Below, piece by piece: positions 1 through 7,599 of a stretch of 9,777 nt of DNA. Location of the stretch: NCBI GenBank assembly GCA_025353435.1, contig JANXQR010000294.1, forward strand, positions 1 to 9,777, in the 5' to 3' direction. This DNA comes from Acidobacteriota bacterium (GTDB lineage: Bacteria > Acidobacteriota > Terriglobia > Terriglobales > Acidobacteriaceae). How positions within the stretch are numbered: position 1 is the stretch's first letter; each line of letters opens with the position of its first letter. The notes under the pieces were generated by a model that was not told where the DNA came from, ran no database searches, and saw only the letters and a list, made by a program, of their open reading frames with translations. A program made the translations under genes and the position numbers.

Positions 1-463
1 TTGACTCGTGCCAAAACGTGCGGTGCCATTCACACTCTCTCCGCGAGTTCAAACCAGCGTGAGTCAAGATGATCTCGGTGCGATCAAAGTCACCATTTAA
101 CCGGATCGTCACGGTGCTCATTGGCGCATCCGGAGACCATCCCTTTTGCCAGGTGAAGATGAGCTTGCTTCTTCGGAGCGTCAAGTAGGAACCAGAAATA
201 CTTGATTCGGGTCCCAGACTGTCAGGAACTTCAATGCGGAAGCCTTCCGGAGTAGTCGAAACTGCGCGTTGTTGGCTAGCATCTTCCGGCGGCGCGATCC
301 AGGCCTCCACGTATTCAGGTAACGTGAGCGCCTGGAAGATTCTTTGGCGGTTCGCGTTCACGCTCACCTTTATGGCGACCTGAGAATCTTGAATGGAGGA
401 TCGACTGGCCTGCCGCGACAGACGATTGGATATAGGCTGTTGCGCGAATGAAGTAGCGCTCAT
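1..463 (-). CDS. SRPBCC / AHSA1-like (START-fold) domain protein, C-terminus cut off by window edge
   Basis: An open frame of 154 codons runs from an ATG at 463-461 off the left edge without a stop, so the C-terminus is missing. An AGAGG stretch lies 9 nt before the ATG and supports this start. After a polar, Ser/Gln-rich N-terminus of about 28 residues, the stretch VSVNANRQRIFQALTLPEY (34-51) and the following EAWIAPPE (53-60) match the opening beta-strand and helix of AHSA1/SRPBCC proteins, which often read 'RIFxALTxPEYLxxW'. Later residues fit as well: GSYLTLRRSKLIFTW (91-105), then TVTIRLNG and TEIILTHAGL (129-138), which resembles the typical 'TxVxLTHxGL' strand. The fold is a helix-grip that holds a hydrophobic ligand or partner; the substrate cannot be told. 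There is no signal peptide, so it is probably cytoplasmic. The gene reads in the same direction as the upstream kinase/regulator operon but is 321 nt away, so it is probably a separate unit. Family assignment is by motif recognition only. Confidence 0.75.
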   Translation of the reverse strand, partial: MSATSFAQQPISNRLSRQASRSSIQDSQVAIKVSVNANRQRIFQALTLPEYVEAWIAPPEDASQQRAVSTTPEGFRIEVPDSLGPESSISGSYLTLRRSKLIFTWQKGWSPDAPMSTVTIRLNGDFDRTEIILTHAGLNSRRECEWHRTFWHES

Positions 464-784
464 AAGGAAGGACCTCTGCGTACTGCATACTGCATGTGCG
501 CTTCCAGTTGGGCATTGTGGGGCATTATGTGACGGGATGACGATTCAGGGGACAAGAAACATATCGCATCGCATAACCGGCGATGGGCATAACATCGCTT
601 TACGGAAATCAGAGATCATGCTACTTGAGATTGGATTTCCCATACCGACCTATCCGCCATTCTGTAAACAGGGACAAATCAGGTACAAAGTGTGACGAAA
701 CAGCGAATAAGTCGTTTAAGCCGACAGGCACATTACTGAAAATCCGGTCACGAGGAATCCACATATCTCAGATTTAGAATCCGC
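464..784. other. non-coding spacer between LytTR regulator and SRPBCC gene
   Basis: About 320 bases without a convincing gene; the short open frames here lack a ribosome-binding site and protein-like composition. Because both flanking genes read leftwards, this stretch should hold the end of the regulator transcript and the promoter of the SRPBCC gene. I see no strong hairpin followed by a T-run and no clear -35/-10 pair. Minor features are a 6-bp inverted repeat (GCGATG at 580-585 with CATCGC at 593-598) and a tandem pair of TACTGCA at 481-494. Confidence 0.5.
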
Positions 785-1534
785 CTATGTCTTCATTAGC
801 TTCTGAATCCGCGATCGGTAGCTCCGGCTCATTGCAATTTTCTCCCCTGTGACCATTACAACAGTGGCGTCGCCGTCAGGCTCGCTTTTGACTTCCTTCA
901 CATAGCGGAGATTCACAATGAATGAACGGTGCACTCGCAAAAAAGTTTCGGGATCGAGTCGAGTCTCCATGTGCCCAATTGCTTCTCGAAGGAGGTGTGA
1001 TTCGCCGCCGGTGCAGACCCGCACATAATTCTCTTCCGCTTCGATCCAGCGAATATCCTCGACGGGGAGAAACAGAATCCGACCGCGGGATTTGAAAACC
1101 ATGCGAGTCGTATACAGTGAGGACTGTTGCGCTGCGATAGGTTCGATTGTCTCCGCTTGTTTCGAGGCGAGTAGATCTCGAACTCGCTGAACGGCAGACA
1201 TCAATCGCTCAGGAGTAAAGGGTTTGAGTAAGTAGTCGATTGCGTGGATTTCGAAGGCTCGCACGGCATACTTGTCGTACGCTGTGATGAATACAATGTG
1301 CGGCAAGCAACCGCTCACGTTCGCTGAAAGTGCGTGCACCACATCGAATCCATCCATATCCGGCATTCGAATGTCGAGGAAAAGTAATTCCGGCCTGGAA
1401 AGACTTACCAACTGAATCGCCTCGGCAGCAGTCGCACATTCACCCACGATGTCAATGTCCTCGACTTCTCGAAGGAGAAGGCGGAGCTTTTGGCGTGCCA
1501 GAACCTCATCGTCTGCAAGCGCGGTACGTATCAT
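785..1534 (-). CDS. LytTR-family response regulator (first paralogue)
   Basis: A 249-residue response regulator. The receiver domain (about 1-120) shows the acidic pair D8-D9, the phospho-acceptor D54 in LLFLDIRMPDMDG, the switch T84 in ITAY, and K104 in the LLKPF motif. A poorly conserved linker (about 121-142) leads to a LytTR DNA-binding domain (about 144-249), with typical strings RGRILFLPVEDIRWIEAEEN, FLRVHRSFIVNL and MSRSY. The gene product should bind DNA as a dimer when phosphorylated and alter transcription. It begins inside the stop codon of the kinase gene (ATGA, 4-nt overlap at 1531-1534), so the two are translationally coupled and almost certainly cognate partners. It is the last gene of the Sel1-kinase-regulator unit. 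Its sequence is very close to the regulator at 8165-8920, especially in the LytTR domain. Domain assignment is firm; target genes are unknown. Confidence 0.95.
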   Translation of the reverse strand: MIRTALADDEVLARQKLRLLLREVEDIDIVGECATAAEAIQLVSLSRPELLFLDIRMPDMDGFDVVHALSANVSGCLPHIVFITAYDKYAVRAFEIHAIDYLLKPFTPERLMSAVQRVRDLLASKQAETIEPIAAQQSSLYTTRMVFKSRGRILFLPVEDIRWIEAEENYVRVCTGGESHLLREAIGHMETRLDPETFLRVHRSFIVNLRYVKEVKSEPDGDATVVMVTGEKIAMSRSYRSRIQKLMKT

Positions 1535-2691
1535 GATGTCCCAAATCGTGTTATTGACTTTGTCAGTTCAGGCGGGAACTGCAGGGGAAGCAGGATTGTT
1601 ACTTGCACATGTTTCGCGTCTAGCTCCTCGATGGTGCATGAAGAGTGCTCTCCATAGTGCAGCCTCAACCGGCTCTTGATGTTGCTCAGTCCCACTCCAT
1701 GTCCGTTTGTCCTGTTTGTCATTCCAGAATTCAGCCCGATTCCGCTATTCATCACCAAAACTTTCATCTGATCACTTTGCCTCCGAACATCAACCACAAG
1801 CGTCCCAATTGATTCCATTTTCGACAACCCATGAACAAATGCATTCTCTACAATAGGCTGCACTAGCATGGCGGGTAGCAGGGCGTCATAGAGTTCTGGG
1901 TCAAACCAAAGCCGCTGCTCCACGCGCCCGGCGTATCTTTGCGCTTGCATTGCCAGGTAGAGTTCCACAAATTCAACTTCTTCCCGCAAAGGAATGAGCT
2001 GGGCATCGCCACGCTGCAGCGACATACGCAAAAGGCAGCTGAGTTGTTCCAGCATCGTATCGGCCGCATCGATATCGATTCGCATCAGACCGGAGATGCT
2101 GTTCATCGTGTTGAAAAGAAAGTGTGGATTGAGCTGCATTCTCAATGCCGCGATCTGTGCGCTCGCGAGTTGAACCTCTAGTTCTGAATTTTCACGTTCA
2201 TGCTGGCGATACCGCTGGTAGTAACCAATACCGCGAAATAGAAAGAAAGCACACCAGAAAATCAGCATGTTGTTCAGCAGTTCCGCGTATACATACACTG
2301 ATAACCTCTCCCAATACGACATCGGAGACTTATGCAGTGGAAGGTTCGGGAACAGAAAGACGTAGAGCATTTGCTGAGAGAGGCTTACGACAATGCTGAG
2401 CGGAAGAAAGAAGCCAAGTGTTGAACGGATGCTCGCCGTATGAATCAGGGGGCGGAGAAAGTACCATAGCAGCCAGGAAAAAGTACCCCAGGCCAGGAAC
2501 TGGTAGCCCCACGACTCGAAGAAAATGGGGGCGCGTAGCCGATAGCCCATGTGGCGCATGCTGACCCACTCTTGAAACGCAAACAGAAGCCCAAGGAATA
2601 CCGAGGCGCTGATAAAGACCTGCGGCTTCATGAATACCGGATTCGTGTCGCTTACTGACTTGGTCGTCATTCGGAGGATGATATCGCTCAT
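1531..2691 (-). CDS. LytS/YpdA-type membrane sensor histidine kinase (His_kinase family)
   Basis: A 386-residue kinase. Four hydrophobic segments (about 25-39, 61-79, 92-114, 134-152) form an integral membrane sensor with only short periplasmic loops (about 40-60 and 115-133). A charged, probably coiled-coil linker (157-186) leads to the phospho-acceptor H190 in LNPHFLFNTMNSIS, the hallmark of the His_kinase family paired with LytTR regulators. The ATPase part follows: N-box PIVENAFVHG with E282/N283, and a glycine-rich GHGVGLSNIKSRL near 330-342. The first nucleotide-binding motif reads MNSGIGL, with Asn315 where many GHKL kinases have Asp; this variant occurs in the family and need not abolish activity. 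It starts 19 nt after the Sel1-repeat gene and overlaps the regulator by 4 nt, giving a three-gene operon. I chose the ATG at 2691; it lacks a strong ribosome-binding site, so an in-frame ATG at 2670 or 2631 is possible. The signal sensed is not evident. Confidence 0.93.
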   Translation of the reverse strand: MSDIILRMTTKSVSDTNPVFMKPQVFISASVFLGLLFAFQEWVSMRHMGYRLRAPIFFESWGYQFLAWGTFSWLLWYFLRPLIHTASIRSTLGFFLPLSIVVSLSQQMLYVFLFPNLPLHKSPMSYWERLSVYVYAELLNNMLIFWCAFFLFRGIGYYQRYRQHERENSELEVQLASAQIAALRMQLNPHFLFNTMNSISGLMRIDIDAADTMLEQLSCLLRMSLQRGDAQLIPLREEVEFVELYLAMQAQRYAGRVEQRLWFDPELYDALLPAMLVQPIVENAFVHGLSKMESIGTLVVDVRRQSDQMKVLVMNSGIGLNSGMTNRTNGHGVGLSNIKSRLRLHYGEHSSCTIEELDAKHVQVTILLPLQFPPELTKSITRFGTS

Positions 2692-2710
2692 GGCTCAACT
2701 CTGGGTGGCT

Positions 2711-3877
2711 TCATGGGTTAGAGCGGGTGGCATCTCCAGTCCCCTGTTTGAGCGGCTTGGTAAGGAGCAATCCTGCATGCACGTCCTTCTCGGGCGATTC
2801 AAGTCCGAAGGCCGGAAACTCTGAGCGGTCCTCGCCGTTTTCAAAAAGGTATTCAAGCGCAACCTTATGGGCCATAAGCCAGTCCGCAGCGTTTGCATTC
2901 TGCTTATCTATCTGTGCCTGAGCAAGTGAGTTCGTCAGTGACCTGAGATCGTTGGCAAGTAGTCTGGCGGCCGCGTCACCACCTTGGACGGCTGCAACCC
3001 TGAAGTGATAGTAGGCTGCAGTTGCATCCTTCGGCATTCTGACTCCGTCCCGCGCAAGAATCCCTAGCACCACGGAAGACTTCCATACTCCCGCTTCGGC
3101 CGCCTCTTCGAGATCAGCGATGGGTTCCTGAGGCGAATTGGCAAGATCCGGATTGCGAAGGAGGAACAATCCGAGTTGGTGTCTAGCCGGAACGAATCCC
3201 GCCTTTGCCGATTCGCGCAACAACTTAACCGCCCGCTCCTTGCTGGAAGGATTCTGCTCGCCGGATAACATCAGGGCAAGGTTATGCTTGGCGCGGGGAT
3301 CGTGTAGCTTCGACCCCATCTCATACCAGCGCCTGGCCTCCACGGCGTTCTTCGAGACTCCAATGCCGAAGTAATACAAGTTTCCCAAGTAGCAAGCTCC
3401 AGACCCGGAGCCCTTCGCCGCGGCCTCCTGAAACAACTTAGCCGCCTGGGACTCGTCCTTTGGAACTCCCATTCCCCAAAGGTACGCAACTCCCAGATTC
3501 ACCTTAGCACTCACGAGCCCGCCGGCAATTGCACGCTCAAACCAGCGCGCAGCCCGCTCAGGATCGCGCTCCACTCCAATTCCGGCCGTGTAAAAGTACC
3601 CGATCTGCCGTTGTGCCGCCGGGTCTCCTGAGTTGGCAGCTTTCTCATACCAATACGCGGCCTGCTTTTCATCGCGGTCCACGCCGCGGCCCATAAAATA
3701 CGCTGCTGCCAACTCAATCTCTTCCTGCACGGATCCTTTTTCGGCGCCTGCCTGGATTCGCGGAATGTCCGGCGAGACGGCCCACGCGGAGCGAGCCGCG
3801 CTGATCGTGAATACTAATGTTCCAATGGCGATAAATGATGTTATGGACATCTTGTGCCGATGTTGGCAGGTACTCAT
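2711..3877 (-). CDS. exported Sel1-like repeat (tetratricopeptide-like) protein
   Basis: A 388-residue protein with an N-terminal signal peptide: hydrophobic ITSFIAIGTLVFTI, then likely signal peptidase I cleavage after A33 (AWA/VSPD). About seven 36-residue Sel1-like repeats follow (near 49-84, 85-120, 121-156, 157-192, 193-227, 228-263, 264-299), with the recurring pattern A-x-x-x-LG-x-x-Y-x-x-G-x-GV-x-x-D-x-x-x-A-x-x-W-x-x-x-A. The first four are canonical and the last three degenerate. The C-terminal 90 residues (about 300-388) are not clearly repeats and end in a polar tail. Such alpha-solenoids bind other proteins, and this one should sit in the periplasm. GAGG lies close upstream of the ATG at 3877, supporting that start; an internal ATG at 3850 would shorten the signal peptide. 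It is the first gene of an operon with the kinase and regulator downstream, which suggests a role in signal perception. That role is inferred from context and from the ExoR precedent. Confidence 0.9.
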   Translation of the reverse strand: MSTCQHRHKMSITSFIAIGTLVFTISAARSAWAVSPDIPRIQAGAEKGSVQEEIELAAAYFMGRGVDRDEKQAAYWYEKAANSGDPAAQRQIGYFYTAGIGVERDPERAARWFERAIAGGLVSAKVNLGVAYLWGMGVPKDESQAAKLFQEAAAKGSGSGACYLGNLYYFGIGVSKNAVEARRWYEMGSKLHDPRAKHNLALMLSGEQNPSSKERAVKLLRESAKAGFVPARHQLGLFLLRNPDLANSPQEPIADLEEAAEAGVWKSSVVLGILARDGVRMPKDATAAYYHFRVAAVQGGDAAARLLANDLRSLTNSLAQAQIDKQNANAADWLMAHKVALEYLFENGEDRSEFPAFGLESPEKDVHAGLLLTKPLKQGTGDATRSNP

Positions 3878-4105
3878 GATTACCTCGATTCGTTCAGCGT
3901 AAGCATGCTCTTATTTCGTGAAAAAAGTTGAGTTGAAAGTGCCTGGTTATGACTTACTGGACTCAGAATCAAACAAACAGTCAACACACTGCCTGGCCGA
4001 TTTGAATTCGTCGAATACGGCAGGAGGCATCTCGGTCTAACCAAAACCTCAATTCGTGCTGACAACGGCGCCCCTCGTCACAAATTGCGTTGTTCAAAAT
4101 GATTC
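3878..4105 (-). other. leader/promoter region of the Sel1-kinase-regulator operon
   Basis: This stretch lies between the hairpin behind the receptor gene and the Sel1-repeat gene. The operon promoter should be here because the hairpin probably ends the receptor transcript. On the minus strand a TTGACT occurs near 3984-3979, but no well-spaced -10 box follows, so I do not place a promoter. No sigma-54 motif is visible. The short open frames here lack coding signs. Confidence 0.4.
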
Positions 4106-4136
4106 GAGGTGCAGCAGTCATTGACTGCTGCACCTC
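4106..4136 (-). terminator. perfect 14-bp hairpin downstream of the TonB-dependent receptor
   Basis: A perfect inverted repeat with arms GAGGTGCAGCAGTC (4106-4119) and GACTGCTGCACCTC (4123-4136) around a 3-nt loop. It lies 22 nt beyond the receptor stop codon. On the receptor transcript it is followed by GAATCATTTTGAAC, so there is only a short, offset U-stretch. It is best read as an intrinsic terminator or a 3'-end stabilising hairpin. A protein-binding palindrome is the alternative. Confidence 0.6.
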
Positions 4137-4158
4137 AGGATCGGAACCGAATGGACTC

Positions 4159-7100
4159 CTAGAACCTGATCTTTCCACCTAATTCAATGCGTCTCCGATC
4201 GATTCCGGAGAAGACAGTGTTGGTCTGCCCGCCGCCACTCGGATTGAATAACGTGTTCCCAAATGACCCACCCGTGTCCGCGAAGTTCCCGTCGTCAATC
4301 GTCACGTCGGGAACCCCTCGATATTGACGGTTCAAAACGTTGTATGCTGTTCCGCGCGTTTCGATCGTGATGTGTTCGTTTACTTTCCAATTCTTCAGCA
4401 CCGCCAGATTCACGTTGTTGATCGTCTGTCCGCGCTGCTGGTTTCTTCCACCACCCGCGAACGGCGTACCAAAGAACTGCGCGGAGATGTCGTCATTGCG
4501 AATCCAATGAACGTTTTGTCTGTTAACGGGTGAACCTGTGTAGAAGTTAACAATTCCGCAATCGTTCGCCGTTGGATCCATGCACTGACCCACGGTGTCG
4601 ATCGGCGCCCGCCGATTGTTCAGGATGGGCCTGCAGGTCGTTGTTGCCGATACTTGTGAGGGATCGCAAAGCAGGTTGTCGTTCGCGGCATTCTCCAGGA
4701 CGGTGTAAGGCTGCCCGCTGACAAACCGCCACACCGGATTCACCTGCCATCCGTCGAGTAGTTTGTCGGCCAATGATCCCGGACTTGCCATCCGTGGCAC
4801 CTCGTAGATCATGTAGAAGGAGGCCACTTGTGGGTAGTCCAGCCCACTCAGTCCACGCTCCGATCGAGTTTGATCGAACGGGTTTTGCGCGAAGTTCGTG
4901 CTGTTCCCGCCACCCCCCGTCGCGTAGATCTCACTCACGTTGTCAATGGTCTTGCTCCACGTGTAGCTGAGCCCCGCCGTCATCCCCAGCCAATGTTCGA
5001 TCGAGAGGCGGGACTGCATGCTGTTGTAGTTCGAATATCCCGTGTTGCCCAGAGTAATGACATTGGTTCTATTGCAGTCTACAAACCCCAGCGTTGCGCC
5101 AGGCATGTTTGCGGTCGTACAGGGCGTTAGCCCTGCTGGAATCACTTTCTGGAAGCCGGCCTGAATCAGCGGACCAAGCGCCGGATTGCCATCGCGGTTT
5201 TGAAGGAGTCCGACCCCGTGGTTTCCAAGGTACCGAACCTCGCCAACTATATGGTTCGTGAACGCCTCCTGAACTCCGATCGTCCACTGTTCTGTATACG
5301 GGTTGTAGAGATGGGGATCCGTATTGGACTGGGATCTGAATCCTGGATTTCCGCCGAGAGGAACCTGCGGATTGATAATAGTGCGTAGGGAGGCAGCTGA
5401 ACCGTTGGCGGGGATGCATTGGTCGCAAGTCCGCAATTCAGCAAGATTGACGGTAGGTGTGCTCTGCGCAATATTCGCGAAGGGGTTATTGAACGTTGAA
5501 TCGTAGCCGATGTGAAACCCACCGCGAATAACCATTTCATTGCGCCCGCGTGTCAGAGGTTGCCATGCGAACCCCGCCACGGGGCCCAGGTTGTGCTTGG
5601 CTAGGGGCAGCGATTGCACAGTCCTCAGGCTGAGGGGAAGGGAGGTGTCCCAGAAGGCAGTCGACGCATTCGACTCTCTCTTTGTTGTGTAATCGTGAAG
5701 GCCATTGATCGGTTCGCTCTGTAACTCATATCGAAGACCTAATGACAAGGTAAGGTGAGGGGTGACCTTGTAATCGTCCTGGATATAGGCTGCAAAGGCG
5801 TTGTAGGTGAGGGGGTAGGCTGAGGGGCCGTCCGCATAAACGGTTAGGTCAGGGCTATTCTGGATGAATGCGCCGAAGCTTGAAAAGATGAACAACCCGT
5901 TGATATAGGGGACTCCGTAATCGGTCTCAGGGAAATGGCTGAACTCACCTCCGAACTTCACCGAGTGTTTGCCAGCCTGCCAGCTGGCATTGTCTTGCAC
6001 TTGCGAGCTCTTTACCACTCTTCCCTGGGGCCAGGCCGCATTCTGATTCCCAAGGTTAAGATCAACGCCGTCGACAAAGCTTACGCGTACTGGACACCCC
6101 GTGAGGATATTGGCATCCGTGCAGTTAGGGAATCCGCCGCCACCGAACTCGGTGGTCGAGCTCGAATAGTTGTACCTCACCTGGTTGAATAGACGTTGGG
6201 TGAAGGTGTGGGTCCAGTCCACGCCCACGTAGTGACTTATACCCCCCACATCGACAAACCCGCCCGTGACTGCCTCGGACGGAGCAAAGTAATTCAGGTC
6301 GTACGAAAACCCCTTCTGATATATGTATCTGCCGAAGATACGGTCGCGCGACGACAATTGGTAGTCAACGCGCGCCATCGCCTCATCATCATTGAACGGC
6401 GATTGAATCAATCTGCGCGCTGGAGCAAATTCGATCGGCACACCAAGAACATCCATCACCGTGGGTACGCCGAACGTCAGGGTTCCGGCTTTCACGCTCG
6501 CCGGACCAATCGCTGCCAGCGCTGACACTGAGGGATTGTTCGGGAATGCGGCCTGAAGCTGAGTGATCCCGTTTGGCGTGGGAGTTACCAATGGGTTCGA
6601 CGAAGACGGGGCAGATCCAGTCCGTGTGTGTTCAAAGTTGACCGCGCCAAAGAACCAGAGCTTGTCGCGTCTGATCGGGCCGCCCGCGGTTCCCCCCCAA
6701 CGATTGTCCACGTAGCGTGGAACGGACGGCACTAAACATCCGTTTGAGGGGTTGTCGCCCGGGGCACAATATCCAAATAGCGGGTTCTTTTCCTGGTTCG
6801 TCAAGGAATCAGCCCAGCTGCCGTTGTAAAACTCGAACCCGGTACCGTGAAATTTATTCTCTCCTGACTTTGTCACATAATTAACAACTGCCCCACTGTT
6901 CCTTCCGTATTCAGCACTCTCTTCCGTGATGATCTGCACCTCGGCAATGGCATCGGCATTCCCGAAGAACACGTTGGGGCCGCCGATATTTGAATCGTTG
7001 TTCGCCTGGCCGTCCAATTGGAAATTGTTGTTGCGGTCGCGCACGCCGTTCGATGAGAACTCCGCCCCATTGCTGTTGGTAAAAACATTTCCACCGGAAG

Positions 7101-7599
7101 GCGCCACACCTGGCGTAAGCAATGCCACGATGTCGAATCCGTTGCCGATGGGAAGATCAGCCGTCTTCTCGGTGTCGAATTCCAGGCTGATCTGCACCGA
7201 GTCGGGTTGCAGGAGCGCCGTTGCCGCTTCCACCGTCACTGTCTCTGACGTCCCAATCGTGAGGGACACGGTTCCCAAAGGCGTCTCACTTCCGGTCTGC
7301 ACAAGCACGTTTTCAATCTTTTCTCCCACGAATCCAGGCGCTTCGATCTTCAACGTGTAAGTCCCGATGGGGAGTCCGGGAAATAGAAATGTGCCGGATG
7401 ATCCCGTCTTGATTGTTGTGGTCGAGTTAGTTCCAGATTGTACGGCTGTAACGGAAGCGCTTTGAATCAAGGCACCGCTCGGGTCCTGGACTGTGCCGGT
7501 GATCGAGCCGGTGACGATGCCTTGGCTCCACATCCGAGTAACGCTGAAAAGAAGCGCTAATCCAGCCAGGGAAGTGAGAATGAGACGATTCGTTCGCAT
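4159..7599 (-). CDS. Oar-like TonB-dependent outer-membrane receptor with N-terminal carboxypeptidase-regulatory-like domain
   Basis: A 1,146-residue outer-membrane receptor. I chose the ATG at 7599 because AGGAG lies 9 nt upstream; an in-frame GTG at 7629 would add ten polar residues and bury that ribosome-binding site. The order is: signal peptide (1 to about 26, basic MRTNR then a Leu-rich core), a carboxypeptidase-regulatory-like beta-sandwich (about 28-100, GSITGTVQDPSGALI ... FPGLPIGTYTLKIEAPGF), a TonB-box-like ETVTVEA (119-125), a plug domain (about 130-250, including ELxxNGVRDRNNNFQLDGQ-type features and EVQIITEESAEYGRNSGAVVN), then a large beta-barrel ending in IELGGKIRF with the C-terminal Phe typical of Omp85-inserted barrels. 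The length fits the acidobacterial class. All 12 cysteines fall in six close pairs. The family takes up large substrates such as oligosaccharides, peptides or siderophores; the substrate here is unknown. A hairpin follows its stop codon, and the gene diverges from the LytTR gene at 8165. Confidence 0.95.
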   Translation of the reverse strand: MRTNRLILTSLAGLALLFSVTRMWSQGIVTGSITGTVQDPSGALIQSASVTAVQSGTNSTTTIKTGSSGTFLFPGLPIGTYTLKIEAPGFVGEKIENVLVQTGSETPLGTVSLTIGTSETVTVEAATALLQPDSVQISLEFDTEKTADLPIGNGFDIVALLTPGVAPSGGNVFTNSNGAEFSSNGVRDRNNNFQLDGQANNDSNIGGPNVFFGNADAIAEVQIITEESAEYGRNSGAVVNYVTKSGENKFHGTGFEFYNGSWADSLTNQEKNPLFGYCAPGDNPSNGCLVPSVPRYVDNRWGGTAGGPIRRDKLWFFGAVNFEHTRTGSAPSSSNPLVTPTPNGITQLQAAFPNNPSVSALAAIGPASVKAGTLTFGVPTVMDVLGVPIEFAPARRLIQSPFNDDEAMARVDYQLSSRDRIFGRYIYQKGFSYDLNYFAPSEAVTGGFVDVGGISHYVGVDWTHTFTQRLFNQVRYNYSSSTTEFGGGGFPNCTDANILTGCPVRVSFVDGVDLNLGNQNAAWPQGRVVKSSQVQDNASWQAGKHSVKFGGEFSHFPETDYGVPYINGLFIFSSFGAFIQNSPDLTVYADGPSAYPLTYNAFAAYIQDDYKVTPHLTLSLGLRYELQSEPINGLHDYTTKRESNASTAFWDTSLPLSLRTVQSLPLAKHNLGPVAGFAWQPLTRGRNEMVIRGGFHIGYDSTFNNPFANIAQSTPTVNLAELRTCDQCIPANGSAASLRTIINPQVPLGGNPGFRSQSNTDPHLYNPYTEQWTIGVQEAFTNHIVGEVRYLGNHGVGLLQNRDGNPALGPLIQAGFQKVIPAGLTPCTTANMPGATLGFVDCNRTNVITLGNTGYSNYNSMQSRLSIEHWLGMTAGLSYTWSKTIDNVSEIYATGGGGNSTNFAQNPFDQTRSERGLSGLDYPQVASFYMIYEVPRMASPGSLADKLLDGWQVNPVWRFVSGQPYTVLENAANDNLLCDPSQVSATTTCRPILNNRRAPIDTVGQCMDPTANDCGIVNFYTGSPVNRQNVHWIRNDDISAQFFGTPFAGGGRNQQRGQTINNVNLAVLKNWKVNEHITIETRGTAYNVLNRQYRGVPDVTIDDGNFADTGGSFGNTLFNPSGGGQTNTVFSGIDRRRIELGGKIRF

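Noticed and set aside
393..777. Short plus-strand open frames of 100 and 64 codons
   Set aside because: They overlap the SRPBCC gene start and the spacer, have no ribosome-binding site, and their composition does not look like protein.
3880..4178. Small minus-strand open frames between the Sel1 and receptor genes
   Set aside because: They have no ribosome-binding site, overlap the terminator hairpin, and look like chance frames.
5935..6525. Plus-strand open frames of 85 and 109 codons inside the receptor gene
   Set aside because: They are antisense to a well-conserved receptor coding sequence and have no independent support.
6926..7360. Plus-strand 144-codon open frame
   Set aside because: It is the antisense shadow of the receptor's N-terminal and plug domains, which have clear family motifs in the other strand.
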